Shown: positions 38,177 to 47,618, counted from the first letter of the stretch. The stretch is DNA of 64,000 nucleotides from Sphingomonas_D zeicaulis (GCF_050433225.1 NZ_JBNPXQ010000001.1:434001-498000), one strand, 5' to 3'. Notes: generated by a model not told the origin, from the letters alone. Made by a program: numbers and translations.

Positions 38177-39043
38177 ATGAAGCGCATTCGCAAGGCGGTG
38201 TTCCCGGTGGCAGGGCTGGGGACTCGCTTTCTTCCGGCGACCAAGGCCGTGCCGAAGGAAATGCTGCCCGTCGTCGATCGTCCGCTGATCCAATATGCAG
38301 TGGACGAGGCGTTCGAAGCCGGCATCGAGCAGCTGATTTTCGTCAACGGCCGCAACAAGTCGTCGATCGAGGATTATTTCGACCTCGCGTTCGAGGTGGA
38401 GCAGACGCTGTCGTCGCGCGGCAAGTCGCTCGCGGCGCTGGACGGCACCCGTCCGAAGCCGGGCTCGATCGTGTCGGTGCGCCAGCAGGAGCCGCTGGGT
38501 CTGGGCCACGCGGTATGGTGCGCGCGCGACATCGTCGGCGACGAGCCCTTCGCGGTGCTGCTCGCGGACGATCTGATGGTCGGCCAGCCCGGCTGCCTCA
38601 AGCAGATGGTCGATGCCTATGAGAAGGTCGGCGGCAATATCATCTGCGCGCAGGAAGTGCGCGACGACCAGGCGCATATGTATGGCGTTATCACGCCGGG
38701 CACGCGCGATGCGGCGCTCACGGAAGTGAAGGGCCTGGTCGAGAAGCCCGCGCCGGGCACCGCGCCCTCGAATCTTGCGGTGATTGGACGCTACATCCTG
38801 CAGCCCGAGGTGATGCGCATCCTCGAAGGGCAGGGCAAGGGCGCCGGCGGCGAGATCCAACTGACCGACGCAATGGCTTCAATGATCGGCAACCAGCCGT
38901 TCCATGGCCTGACCTTCGCCGGCACCCGCTATGACTGCGGCGACAAGGCCGGCTTCATCCACGCCAACATGGCGCTGGCCGCCGCGCGCGAGGACATCGG
39001 CGCGGCGATCCGCGAGATCGGCAAGCAGGTGTTCGCTGGCTGA
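38177..39043 (+). CDS. galU: UTP--glucose-1-phosphate uridylyltransferase GalU
   Basis: 288 residues from the ATG at 38177, with AGGAGG nine bases upstream. The nucleotide-binding start is AVFPVAGLGTRFLPATKAVP followed by KEMLP; the UDP-glucose region is FAGTRYDCGDKAGF. It makes UDP-glucose for exopolysaccharide, LPS and trehalose. Stand-alone gene flanked by stem-loops. Confidence 0.95.
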   Translation: MKRIRKAVFPVAGLGTRFLPATKAVPKEMLPVVDRPLIQYAVDEAFEAGIEQLIFVNGRNKSSIEDYFDLAFEVEQTLSSRGKSLAALDGTRPKPGSIVSVRQQEPLGLGHAVWCARDIVGDEPFAVLLADDLMVGQPGCLKQMVDAYEKVGGNIICAQEVRDDQAHMYGVITPGTRDAALTEVKGLVEKPAPGTAPSNLAVIGRYILQPEVMRILEGQGKGAGGEIQLTDAMASMIGNQPFHGLTFAGTRYDCGDKAGFIHANMALAAAREDIGAAIREIGKQVFAG

Positions 39044-39056
39044 GGATTAGGTTTTT

Positions 39057-39083
39057 CCTCCCCGGCGCGCAGCGTCGGGGAGG
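39057..39083 (+). terminator. Stem-loop after galU (CTCCCCGGCGCGCAGC family)
   Basis: CCTCCCC-GGCGCGCAGCGTC-GGGGAGG, a perfect 7-bp stem 13 bases after the galU stop, preceded by a T-run. It shares its core with hairpins after dnaJ and secA. Confidence 0.6.
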
Positions 39084-39181
39084 GGGAGTGTCCGGCCGCG
39101 TGCGCTCTCAACTTCCCGTCATCCCGGCCTTGAGCCGAAGAGATTCCGGGAGGAGCGCGATACGTGAGGTCGGCGCAAAAA

Positions 39182-39210
39182 GCCCTCTCCCGCACTTCGC
39201 GGGAGAGGGC
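39182..39210. terminator. Stem-loop of the CCTCTCCCGC family
   Basis: GCCCTCTCCCGC pairs with GCGGGAGAGGGC around a five-base loop: 12 perfect pairs. It lies between galU and the convergent glutaredoxin gene and could end either transcript. A relative is at 44804. Confidence 0.6.
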
Positions 39211-39274
39211 TATCTGCGCGGCTTCAGCGCTGATGTAAGAATGGCAGCCCAAAAAAAGGGGGCTGAAATCAGGC

Positions 39275-39613
39275 TCAGCCCGCCTTGGCGACGCCCTGGT
39301 CGGTCAGGAGCTGCTGCAGCTCGCCGGCTTCGTACATCTCCATCATGATGTCCGAGCCGCCGACGAATTCGCCCTTCACATAGAGCTGGGGGATCGTCGG
39401 CCAATCCGAATATTGCTTGATGCCCTGGCGGATGCCCTGGTCCTGCAGCACGTCGACACTCTCATACTTCACGCCGAGATGGTCGAGGATGGCGATTGCG
39501 CGGCTGGAAAAGCCGCATTGCGGGAACAGCGGGCTGCCCTTCATGAAGAGCAGCACGTCGTTGCCCTTCACCAGCGCGTCGATGCGCGCAAGCGTGTCTT
39601 CGGTCATTCTCAA
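39275..39613 (-). CDS. grxD: Monothiol glutaredoxin (Grx4/GrxD type)
   Basis: 112 residues with the CGFS active site (C33 in PQCGFSSRA) and the glutathione and TVPxxF-type regions (DWPTIPQLYVKGEFVGGSDIM). CGFS glutaredoxins bind a bridging [2Fe-2S] cluster with glutathione and BolA. The gene overlaps bolA by four bases, matching this partnership. Confidence 0.95.
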   Translation of the reverse strand: MRMTEDTLARIDALVKGNDVLLFMKGSPLFPQCGFSSRAIAILDHLGVKYESVDVLQDQGIRQGIKQYSDWPTIPQLYVKGEFVGGSDIMMEMYEAGELQQLLTDQGVAKAG

Positions 39614-39852
39614 AGCTCCTTGTCGGGCGCGGCGGTGGTGAGCTGCAGCGCGTGCAGCACGCCACCCATTCGGCCGCCCAGCGCGGCATAGACCGCCTGG
39701 TGCTGCCGCACGCGCGGAACGCCGCGGAAGGTTTCGCTAACCACCCGCGCCGCATAATGATCGCCGTCGCCGGCGAGGTCGGTGATCTCGACATGCGCGT
39801 CCGGGATCGCGGCGACGATCATCGCCTCGATCTCATTGGCCGGCATCGGCAT
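39610..39852 (-). CDS. BolA family protein
   Basis: 80 residues; start ATG at 39852 or 39846. VEITDLAGDGDHYAARVVSETFRGVPRVRQHQAVYAAL is the BolA fold with the conserved His (HQAVYAALG) and the invariant Gly-Asp pattern. BolA and a CGFS glutaredoxin form a [2Fe-2S] heterodimer. The next gene downstream is grxD. Confidence 0.92.
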   Translation of the reverse strand: MPMPANEIEAMIVAAIPDAHVEITDLAGDGDHYAARVVSETFRGVPRVRQHQAVYAALGGRMGGVLHALQLTTAAPDKEL

Positions 39853-39853
39853 C

Positions 39854-40177
39854 TTATTGCGCTTCCATGAACTGGCGGCGCGCCTCGGCCGCCTTGTCCG
39901 ACAGCGCCTGGCGCACGGTCGCGTCGTCGACCTCGACGCCGGCGGCGGTCAGGTCGCCCAGCAGCTTGCGGATGACGTCCTCGTCACCGGCTTCCTCGAA
40001 GTCGGCCTGGACGACCGCCTTGGCATAGGCGTCAGTCTCTTCCGGGGTCAGCTTCATCTGCACGGCGGCCCATTGACCGAGCAACCGGTTGCGGCGCGCC
40101 GTGATCCTGAACTGAAGATCCTGATCCATGACGAACTTGGCTTCGAAGGCCCGTTCGCGTTCATCAAAAGTGGTCAT
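39854..40177 (-). CDS. DUF1476 (F1-ATPase inhibitor zeta-like) protein
   Basis: 107 residues from the ATG at 40177. MTTFDERERAFEAKFVMDQD is the conserved start of the alphaproteobacterial zeta subunit, a four-helix protein that binds and inhibits the F1 rotor. It ends two bases before bolA on the same strand, which is a frequent arrangement in this class. Confidence 0.88.
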   Translation of the reverse strand: MTTFDERERAFEAKFVMDQDLQFRITARRNRLLGQWAAVQMKLTPEETDAYAKAVVQADFEEAGDEDVIRKLLGDLTAAGVEVDDATVRQALSDKAAEARRQFMEAQ

Positions 40178-40297
40178 CGGCGTCCCTTGCGCAATGCGGC
40201 TCATGATCGAGCACGAAGATAGGATGGCCGGGGCCCCCGCGCAACGGCGGGCCGTTGCGCGTGCGCGATCATCTGCCTTTACCCCCGCCCGGTGAGA

Positions 40298-40876
40298 TTA
40301 CATCCAGGGCCGCTCGGCGGCGCGCTGCCCCTCATAACTCGCGATGCGGTCCGAAAGCGCCAGGGTCAAGCCGATCTCATCGAGCCCTTCCGCCAGGCAA
40401 TGCTTGCGGAACGGGTCGATCTCGAAGCTGAAGCGATCCTGGAACGGCGTCGTCACCGTCTGGCTGTCGAGGTCGATATGGACCGGGTGGGTCTTCGCCA
40501 CTTCGAGCAGCCGATCGACTGCGTCCTGCGGCAGCACCACCGTCAGCAGTCCGTTCTTGAACGCGTTGCCCGAGAAGATGTCTGAAAAGCTCGGCGCGAT
40601 CACCGCCTCGATGCCGAGATCGGCGAGCGCCCAGGCGGCATGCTCGCGGCTGGAGCCGCAGCCGAAATTGTCACCGGCGATCAGGATCGGCGCGCCCTTA
40701 TACTCGGGATCGTCGAAGATGTTGCCCGGTTCGGCGCGCACGGTTTCGAACGCGCCCTTGCCCAGCCCCGCGCGACTGATGGTCTTCAGCCATTTGGCGG
40801 GGATGATGACGTCGGTATCGACATTCTTCGCGCCGAACGGGATCGCGCGTCCCTCGATGCTGTCCACGGCCTTCAT
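40298..40876 (-). CDS. leuD: LeuD 3-isopropylmalate dehydratase small subunit
   Basis: 192 residues. DNFGCGSSREHAAWAL and DVIIPAKWLKTI are LeuD signatures. With LeuC it converts 2- to 3-isopropylmalate in leucine synthesis. It is the last gene of the leuC-MBL-leuD operon, 14 bases after the MBL stop. Confidence 0.96.
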   Translation of the reverse strand: MKAVDSIEGRAIPFGAKNVDTDVIIPAKWLKTISRAGLGKGAFETVRAEPGNIFDDPEYKGAPILIAGDNFGCGSSREHAAWALADLGIEAVIAPSFSDIFSGNAFKNGLLTVVLPQDAVDRLLEVAKTHPVHIDLDSQTVTTPFQDRFSFEIDPFRKHCLAEGLDEIGLTLALSDRIASYEGQRAAERPWM

Positions 40877-40890
40877 AATCAGTCCTGCAC

Positions 40891-41763
40891 TCAGTTCGCC
40901 GATGCCGGGAATACCGGCAGCTTGATAATATCCTCGGGCTCGTGCTGCAGCACGAGCGTGGCGTTCATGTTGGTCGCCAGCCCCTTCAGCCGCCCGAGCG
41001 AGGCGAGCGACTGGGCGCGATCGGTGTTGAACCCCGGCACCCCGTCATTGACGAGATTGTCGTTGAAATGGGCTGCATCGCCCGAGATCAGCACTGCGCC
41101 TTTGTTGCGCAGCCGCACCAGCAGACCATGATGCCCCGGCGTGTGGCCGGGCAGCGACAACATCACCACGCTGCCGTCGCCGAAAACGTCCTTGTCGCCG
41201 ACCACGCCTTCGGCCTCGCCGCCGCCGGTCAGCCAGCGGGCTAGCGGGGCAGGGTCGATGCGCGGCTGCGGGCCAGCCTTCAGCACATCGAGATCACCCT
41301 TGCCGATCATCAGCTTCGCGTTGGTCAACGCCGGCGCCTGGCCGATATGATCGCCATGATAATGGCTGATGCCCAGCAACCGGATCTGCTCGGGCTTCAC
41401 GTCGATCTTGGCGAGCTGTTCGGGGATGGTGACGGTGAGCGTGAGGCTGATCGGGTCCTTCGCGCTGGTCGGCTTGCCCTTCAGGCTTTCCGATATGCCC
41501 GCATCCCACAGCATGTAATCCGCACCGTGGCGGATCAGATAGCAACTCGCGGCAAGCTGGCGGGAACGGCCAGTATAGGCGTGAACGTCCGAAAAGGCGT
41601 TGAGATCGTTGACGCGCACCGCGCCGCAATCCAGCCGCCACAACTGGACATCGGCGGTGCTCGCCGCTTCCTTGCGCGTCTGGTCGCTCTGCCCAGAGGC
41701 GGAGAAGGCGACGACGCCGCACAACGCCGCACCGCCGATCAACGCATACATCACCCGCTTCAC
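40891..41763 (-). CDS. Exported MBL-fold hydrolase (lactonase-like) between leuC and leuD
   Basis: 290 residues from the GTG at 41763, with GGGGGAG upstream and four bases past the leuC stop; an ATG at 41751 is the alternative. A hydrophobic N-terminus (ALIGGAALCGVVAFSASG) suggests a signal peptide. The zinc motif ISHYHGDHIG gives H134, H136, D138, H139; later ligands are in LPGHTPGHHG and SGDAAHFND. Layout is like N-acyl-homoserine lactone lactonases of the AttM/AiiA type. A link to leucine metabolism is not obvious. Confidence 0.8.
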   Translation of the reverse strand: MKRVMYALIGGAALCGVVAFSASGQSDQTRKEAASTADVQLWRLDCGAVRVNDLNAFSDVHAYTGRSRQLAASCYLIRHGADYMLWDAGISESLKGKPTSAKDPISLTLTVTIPEQLAKIDVKPEQIRLLGISHYHGDHIGQAPALTNAKLMIGKGDLDVLKAGPQPRIDPAPLARWLTGGGEAEGVVGDKDVFGDGSVVMLSLPGHTPGHHGLLVRLRNKGAVLISGDAAHFNDNLVNDGVPGFNTDRAQSLASLGRLKGLATNMNATLVLQHEPEDIIKLPVFPASAN

Positions 41764-41767
41764 GCGC

Positions 41768-43201
41768 TTACTCCCCCACAAGCTCCCGAACGTCGGTGAG
41801 CCGTCCCGTTATCGCAGCCGCGGCCGCCATCGCCGGCGAGAGCAGGTGGGTGCGCGCACCCGGGCCCTGCCGGCCGACGAAATTGCGATTGGACGTCGAT
41901 GCGCAGCGTTCCCCCGCCGGCACCTTGTCCGGATTCATGCCCAGACACGCCGAGCAGCCTGGCTCACGCCATTCGAAGCCGGCGGCCACGAAGATGCGAT
42001 CGAGCCCTTCGGCCTCGGCCTGCTTCTTGACGAGGCCGGAGCCCGGCACGACGAGCGCCTGATGGACGCCATCGGCGATGTGACGGCCGTTGAGCACCGC
42101 GGCGGCGGCGCGCAGATCCTCGATGCGGCTGTTGGTGCAGCTGCCGATGAAGATATTCTCCACCGCCACATCCTGCAGGCGGGTGCCCGGCACGAGACCC
42201 ATATAGTCGAGCGACTTCTTCGCTGCCGCCTGCTTGGACGGATCGGCGAAGCTCATCGGATCGGGGACGACCCCGGTGATCGGCACGACATCCTCTGGGC
42301 TGGTGCCCCAGGTGACGTTGGGGGCGATGTCGCTCGCCTGCAGCGTGACGACGCTGTCGTAGCGGGCGCCGGCATCGGTCGGCAGCGTCTTCCACCACGC
42401 CACCGCCTTGTCCCAATGCTCGCTCGTGGGCGCCATCGGCCGGCCCTTGATATAGGCGAAGGTCTTGTCGTCCGGCGCGATCAGGCCGGCGCGGGCGCCG
42501 CCTTCGATCGACATGTTGGAGACGGTCAGCCGCCCTTCGACCGACATGTCGCGGATCACCGAGCCGGTATATTCGATGACGTAGCCGGTGCCGCCCGCGG
42601 CGCCGATCTTCCCGATGATCGCGAGCACGACATCCTTGGGGCTGACCGCGAAGCCGAGCGTGCCGTCGACGCGGATCTCCATCGTCTTCGACTGCTTGAG
42701 CTGCAGGGTCTGCGTCGCCAGCACATGTTCGACCTCGGAGGTGCCGATGCCGAACGCCAGCGCGCCCAGCGCACCATGCGCGGCGGTGTGGCTGTCTCCG
42801 CACACCAAGGTCGTGCCGGGCAAGGTGAAGCCCTGTTCGGGGCCGACGACGTGGACGATGCCCTGTTCGACGTCGGTCGCGCCGAAATAACGGATGCCGA
42901 ATTCGGCGGTGTTGCGCTCGAGCGCGGCGAGCTGTGCCGCGCTTTCGGGATCCGCGATCGGGATCCGCCGGCCCTCGGCATCGAGCCGCGCGGTCGTCGG
43001 AAGATTATGATCGGGCACCGCGAGGGTGAGATCGGTGCGGCGGACCTTGCGGCCGGCGACGCGAAGGCTCTCGAACGCCTGCGGGCTGGTGACTTCGTGG
43101 ACGAGGTGACGGTCGATATAGATCAGGCAGGTCCCGTCGTCGCGGCGATCGACGACATGGGCATCCCAGATCTTCTCATAGAGGGTGCGCGGTTGTGCCA
43201 T
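41768..43201 (-). CDS. leuC: LeuC 3-isopropylmalate dehydratase large subunit
   Basis: 477 residues, an aconitase-type hydro-lyase. Three Fe-S cysteines are in IGSCTNSR and CSACLGMNPD (the third and second). CGDSHTAAHGALGALAFGIG is the substrate and cluster region. LeuC binds the [4Fe-4S] cluster and acts with LeuD. Confidence 0.97.
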   Translation of the reverse strand: MAQPRTLYEKIWDAHVVDRRDDGTCLIYIDRHLVHEVTSPQAFESLRVAGRKVRRTDLTLAVPDHNLPTTARLDAEGRRIPIADPESAAQLAALERNTAEFGIRYFGATDVEQGIVHVVGPEQGFTLPGTTLVCGDSHTAAHGALGALAFGIGTSEVEHVLATQTLQLKQSKTMEIRVDGTLGFAVSPKDVVLAIIGKIGAAGGTGYVIEYTGSVIRDMSVEGRLTVSNMSIEGGARAGLIAPDDKTFAYIKGRPMAPTSEHWDKAVAWWKTLPTDAGARYDSVVTLQASDIAPNVTWGTSPEDVVPITGVVPDPMSFADPSKQAAAKKSLDYMGLVPGTRLQDVAVENIFIGSCTNSRIEDLRAAAAVLNGRHIADGVHQALVVPGSGLVKKQAEAEGLDRIFVAAGFEWREPGCSACLGMNPDKVPAGERCASTSNRNFVGRQGPGARTHLLSPAMAAAAAITGRLTDVRELVGE

Positions 43202-43280
43202 AGTGGCGCCGCCCTAGCCGAGGCTTGCCGCCGGTGAAAGCCGCAGAACGCGGATTTCCCGATCGGCGATCACTGTGCGG

Positions 43281-44591
43281 TCACTCCGCGGTGTCGGCGG
43301 TGGCTGAAACCAGCGTGCGGCCGGTGCCCGGCATGTCGACCTTCAGCCAGTCCCGCGTGGGCAGGCCATAGAGCATGTCGAGCACTTCGAGCTGCAGCCC
43401 GACCGGCTTGGTGCTCTGCGAGTTCCACAGGATGGCGACGCCGGTGCGCTGGACCGGATCGAACACCATCAGCGAGCGATAGCCGCGCACCGCGCCGCGA
43501 TGGCCGACGAGCTGGTGGCCCGCATAGGCATATTCACGGAAACCCATGCCGTAGGTCACGCCGGAGATCGCACGATCCTCGATGCCGAAGCCGCGTGCGC
43601 GGCCGGTGACGGTGAGCGGCGCGTGGATCGTCTTGAGCAGGCTGGGGGGAACGACGCCGCTGGCGACGCCCATCTGCGCCTGCATCCAGCGGCCCATGTC
43701 GATGATCGAGCTGTTGACGCCGCCCGCCGCGGGCACGCGATAATAGCTGTCGACCACCGGCATCACCCGGGTGCCGACATGCGATCGCGCCCAGCTCGGC
43801 GCGGATTGCAGGCCCTGGCGGCTGATCGTCGCGCTGGTCATGCCCAGCGGCAGGAAGATGCGTTCGCGAACGACATCCTCGTAACGGCGGCCGGTGACAC
43901 GCTCGACCATCTCCGACGCCGCATCATAGGCGATGTTCTGATAGCTGTAGCAGCCGCCGGCGGCGCACTGCATCGGTACGGTGGCGAGCTGGGTGCGCAG
44001 CACGCGCGGATCCTGCCCGGCTTCCAGCTTGCCGTCATAGGCGTTGCGCACGATGCCGAGGCGCTGGGCGAGCAGATCGGTGACGGTCAGCCGGTTTTCG
44101 GCGCCGCCCGGCAGCTTGAGCGATGAGGAATAGCGCGAGATCGGCGCGTTGAGCGCGATCTTGCCGTCGGCGGCGAGCGAGGCGACGGTGGTGGCGGCAA
44201 CGCCCTTCGACAGCGAGGCCCAGCGGAACACGGTGCGCGTCGTTACCGGGTCATGCGTGCCATACTGGGTGACGCCATAGCCCTTCACGAAGCGCAGCTC
44301 GCCATTTTCGACGATGGCGACGGCCATGCCGACCATGCCCGGCGTGGCGACGACCTGCTGCAGCCGGCGATCGAGCCGCGCATAGTCGATCAGGCTGGGG
44401 CCGCCGCGACGCATCACCGCGGGCACCGAGCCGGCATAGCCCGAGGTGAGGCCCGGCTGCGCCTGCGCCGCCGCGTCGGCATGCGCGAAACTATAGGCGG
44501 AGGCGGTCAGCGCGATGGCGATGGCACCGCCACCGGCGACGATCCAGCGCTGGGTTGGAATCTTCGCGGATTTCGTGATTTTCTTGCTCAA
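43281..44591 (-). CDS. Exported class C beta-lactamase-type serine hydrolase
   Basis: 436 residues from a TTG at 44591 (GGGGTG upstream); an open frame reaches 44798 but with a poor leader. One N-terminal membrane helix (WIVAGGGAIAIALTASAYSF). The catalytic motifs are S-x-x-K in WASLSKGVAA, Y-x-N in YSYQNIAYD, and H-x-G in VGHRGAVRGY. These are typical of esterases, D-aminopeptidases and EstB-like enzymes; resistance function is not implied. Confidence 0.82.
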   Translation of the reverse strand: MSKKITKSAKIPTQRWIVAGGGAIAIALTASAYSFAHADAAAQAQPGLTSGYAGSVPAVMRRGGPSLIDYARLDRRLQQVVATPGMVGMAVAIVENGELRFVKGYGVTQYGTHDPVTTRTVFRWASLSKGVAATTVASLAADGKIALNAPISRYSSSLKLPGGAENRLTVTDLLAQRLGIVRNAYDGKLEAGQDPRVLRTQLATVPMQCAAGGCYSYQNIAYDAASEMVERVTGRRYEDVVRERIFLPLGMTSATISRQGLQSAPSWARSHVGTRVMPVVDSYYRVPAAGGVNSSIIDMGRWMQAQMGVASGVVPPSLLKTIHAPLTVTGRARGFGIEDRAISGVTYGMGFREYAYAGHQLVGHRGAVRGYRSLMVFDPVQRTGVAILWNSQSTKPVGLQLEVLDMLYGLPTRDWLKVDMPGTGRTLVSATADTAE

Positions 44592-44867
44592 GCGACACCC
44601 CGATCCGGCGCTTGCGGTACACCGGTTGGGACCGAGTGTAACGACTTTATGAATAAAAGGTAACCAGATTTCCGCTCGCTTTGGCGCGGCAGGGAGTCGA
44701 TTTGGCTCGATTTCTGCGGGCGATGTCAGTGGTGGGCGGCCTACCGGTGTCACCGAGAGCGTCGCTGAAGGGGTGTAACCGTTGCGACGCTTGCGCAATG
44801 AATCCTCTCCCGCGCGCGGCGGGAGAGGGCCTTTTTGTGCCTTGTGGACACCTTCTCGGGCGCAGCC
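44592..44867. other. Intergenic region between serine hydrolase and type I secretion genes
   Basis: No supported gene. The hydrolase promoter and the terminator of the secretion operon lie here; AT-rich sequence at about 44640-44665 is a candidate promoter. Confidence 0.4.
44804..44835 (-). terminator. Stem-loop after the type I secretion operon
   Basis: CCTCTCCCGC-GCG-CGGCGGGAGAGG pairs over about ten bases and is followed by GGCCTTTTTG on the plus strand. On the minus strand it is preceded by an A-run, so it can work in either direction. Relative of the hairpin at 39182. Confidence 0.6.
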
Positions 44868-46166
44868 CTACTCGCGGAAGGCCTGGTCGCGGATGCGGGT
44901 AATCGGGGTGAGGAGATAGTTGAGGACGGTGCGCTTTTCGCCCAGCAAGTTGACCGTGGCAGTCATGCCCGGGCCGATCGGCAGCAGCTTGCCGTTGCGG
45001 CGGATGCCGGCGGCAGTGGTGCGCACGCGGACGAGATAATGGGTCTCGCCATTGCGTTCGTCGAGCACCGCATCGGGCGAGATCGCGACGACGTTGCCTT
45101 CCAGCGAGCCGTAGATCGCCGGATCATAGGCGGTGATATCGACCTTGGCGCGCTGGCCGATCTTCACCGACGCAATGTCCTTGGGTTGCACCTGCGCCTC
45201 GACCAGCAGCGTGTTTTCGCTGGGGACCAGTTCGATCACCGGCGCGCCGGGGGCGACCGAGCCGCCGACGGTGCTGACGAGCACGCGGTTGACGCGGCCG
45301 TCGAGCGGCGCGCGCAACACGGTGCGGCTCTGGCGGTCGGCGAGGGCGGGCAATGTGCTGCGCCGTGCATCGAGTTCGGCCCGGGCGGCGGAAAGTTCGC
45401 CGCCGGCCTGCGCGCGCCAATCCTGCGTGGCGCGGCGCATCGTCGCCTCGGCCTCGCCCACCGCGGCCTGAGCGCGCGCGACCGCGGAGGCGGCGCCGGC
45501 GGCTTCGCTGGCGGCCACCGCCGCCTGGCTTTCGGCCTGGATCAGCGAGACGCGCGGTTCGATGCCGCGTTCGACGAGCGGACGGATCGCATCGAGCTGC
45601 AGCCGTGCCGAATCGCGCGCGGAGATTCGCGCCGCTTCGGCCGAGCGTGCCTCGGCGAGGGCATTGCGCGACTGGCTGACGCGGGCAGCGGCGGCGGCCT
45701 GCAGGCTGGAAAGATCGGCGATGCGCGAGCGATAGAGCGCCCGTTCGATCTCCACCTGGCCCCGGCTCTGCTCGTCGGGCGCGTCGGGGAAGGCGGGGGC
45801 GCGGCCTCCCACCTCGGCCTCCAGTCGCGCGATCTTGGCGAACAGCGCGTAGGTGGTCGCCTGGCCGCTGCCCAGTTCGGCGGCGCTCTGGATCGGGCTG
45901 AGCCGCAGCAGCGCATCGCCGCGCTTCACCAACTGGCCGGTGCGGACCAGGATCCGCTCGACCACGCCGCCTTCGAGGTTCGAGACGAGCTGGAGCTGCG
46001 AGCTGGGGATCACGCGGCCCTGGCCGCGCACGGTGCGATCGATCTCGGCGATCGCCGCCCAGATCAGGAACAGCACGAAGAAGCCGAAAATGCCCCATAG
46101 CATCAGGTTCGATACCGTGCGCGGGCGGACCCTCATCGCCAGATCGTCGATATGCGTCTCAGACAT
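44868..46166 (-). CDS. HlyD-type membrane fusion protein of a type I secretion system
   Basis: 432 residues. One N-terminal membrane helix (LMLWGIFGFFVLFLIWAAIA), then barrel and long coiled-coil regions rich in Ala/Glu/Arg (about 140-285), and the HlyD/LapC tail with PGMTATVNLLGEKRTVLNYLL. It links the ABC transporter to the outer-membrane channel. It follows the TolC-like gene by 24 bases. Confidence 0.92.
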   Translation of the reverse strand: MSETHIDDLAMRVRPRTVSNLMLWGIFGFFVLFLIWAAIAEIDRTVRGQGRVIPSSQLQLVSNLEGGVVERILVRTGQLVKRGDALLRLSPIQSAAELGSGQATTYALFAKIARLEAEVGGRAPAFPDAPDEQSRGQVEIERALYRSRIADLSSLQAAAAARVSQSRNALAEARSAEAARISARDSARLQLDAIRPLVERGIEPRVSLIQAESQAAVAASEAAGAASAVARAQAAVGEAEATMRRATQDWRAQAGGELSAARAELDARRSTLPALADRQSRTVLRAPLDGRVNRVLVSTVGGSVAPGAPVIELVPSENTLLVEAQVQPKDIASVKIGQRAKVDITAYDPAIYGSLEGNVVAISPDAVLDERNGETHYLVRVRTTAAGIRRNGKLLPIGPGMTATVNLLGEKRTVLNYLLTPITRIRDQAFRE

Positions 46167-46190
46167 GTTTACGCTCCAGCCCGATGACGC

Positions 46191-47618
46191 TCATCGATCC
46201 CCCTTGTCCCAATCGAGCCGCGGCGACGGGTTGAGCCCGAGGGCCGGCAGCAATTCCCCCATGCGCGACATCAGTGCGTAGCGCGCGACCTCCAGCTCGA
46301 CTTCGGCGAGGATATACTGCGCGGCCGACTGGAAGAAATTATCCTCACCCTGGAGCACACCGATCAACGATCCGCGCGAGACGCGGAAGCGCTCGGCGAG
46401 CACGTCGCGCGAGAGGCGCGCGGCACCATAGCTGCGTTCCTGCGCATCACGCGCGACCTTCAGCGCCTCCAAGTCGGACCAGGCGATCGATGCGTCGCGC
46501 TCCGCCTCGATACGCAGCCGCGCGGCGCGCGCCTCGGCGGTCACCGCGCGCGCCGATGCCTGGCGGGCGCGAAACGCACGGCCGCCGAACAGGCGGTAGC
46601 GCAGCCCGAGGCGCGCGCGCACGTCATAGTCGCGATCCGTCTCGAACACGCCGTAGCGGCCGGCATCGACGCCGGCAATGATCGTCGGCAGGTTTTCGGA
46701 GCGGACCGCCTCCGCATCCCAGTTCGCCGCCTTGGCGGCTGCATAGGCGGCGCGCACCGCCGGCGTGTCTCCCGCGGCTGCGACGGCGCGTTCGCGGTCC
46801 ATCGCCGGCCAGCCGGCACGGTGCGGGCCGTTCATCGCAGGGGGCGGGGGTGCCCCCATCAATTCGGTATAGCGTGCCTCGGCATTGGCGAGCTGGCGGC
46901 GGTAATTGGCGAGCCGGCTGGCGCCGATGGCAACGTACGAGTCGACCTCCGCGCGGTCGCCGGGTGCCGACACGCCCTGGCGGATGCGCTCGTCGACCGC
47001 GGCGCCCAGCTCGGTCTGGCTTTGGGCATAGGCGGTGGAGACCGAGACGAGCGCGCGATAGGCGAACACGTCATACCAGGCGACGATCGCGCGCAGGCTG
47101 ATATCGTCGGCGGTGGCGGCGATGCCGGCATCCGCGCTCTCGACACGCGACTTCGCAGCGGAGATGCGCTCCACCGTCGCGCCGAAATCCCACACCGGCG
47201 CCGAGAGCGTCACCGTCGCGTCGGTGCGCTGGCGGGCACGCGACCGTTCGATGATGTTCTGCGGATCGTTGGAGAATTCGCGGGCCAGCGTACGAAACGC
47301 GCTGACATTGACTTCGCCCTGCGGGAAGCGCTGCGCCTTGGCTTCGCCGCGAGCCGCCACGGCTTCCGCCCGGCCGGCGCGCGCCTCGGTCAGCGCCGGG
47401 TGCTGGTCCACCGCGAGGTGGATGCGATCGACGAACGTCTCGGGCAGGCCGATCGTGCCGATCAGCCGCACCACCGGATCCGACGCCATATCCACCTTCA
47501 GCGGATCGCGATCGGGCGCCGGCAGCGCGGGCTGCTGGGCACCGATCGGCGCGGCCATCATTGCAAGCGCCACGGCAAGTGCACTCGCTTGCCCTATCGC
47601 GCGGTTATGCCACGCCAT
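46191..47618 (-). CDS. TolC-like outer membrane channel of the type I system
   Basis: 475 residues from the ATG at 47618; a longer frame to 48035 has no start signal and lies over the divergent promoter. A signal peptide ends GAQQ. Two OEP repeats of helix-rich sequence follow, each with LR/YDVFAYRALVSVS and RLSRDVLAERFRVSRGSLIGVLQGEDNFFQSAA-like segments. It forms the outer tunnel. Confidence 0.88.
   Translation of the reverse strand: MAWHNRAIGQASALAVALAMMAAPIGAQQPALPAPDRDPLKVDMASDPVVRLIGTIGLPETFVDRIHLAVDQHPALTEARAGRAEAVAARGEAKAQRFPQGEVNVSAFRTLAREFSNDPQNIIERSRARQRTDATVTLSAPVWDFGATVERISAAKSRVESADAGIAATADDISLRAIVAWYDVFAYRALVSVSTAYAQSQTELGAAVDERIRQGVSAPGDRAEVDSYVAIGASRLANYRRQLANAEARYTELMGAPPPPAMNGPHRAGWPAMDRERAVAAAGDTPAVRAAYAAAKAANWDAEAVRSENLPTIIAGVDAGRYGVFETDRDYDVRARLGLRYRLFGGRAFRARQASARAVTAEARAARLRIEAERDASIAWSDLEALKVARDAQERSYGAARLSRDVLAERFRVSRGSLIGVLQGEDNFFQSAAQYILAEVELEVARYALMSRMGELLPALGLNPSPRLDWDKGDR

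Noticed and set aside
41600..43237. A 545-codon plus-strand frame over leuC
   Set aside because: Antisense to leuC, which has clear motifs.
43281..44591. Class C beta-lactamase resistance gene
   Set aside because: The SxxK and YxN motifs occur in many esterases and peptidases; nothing specific to AmpC was seen.
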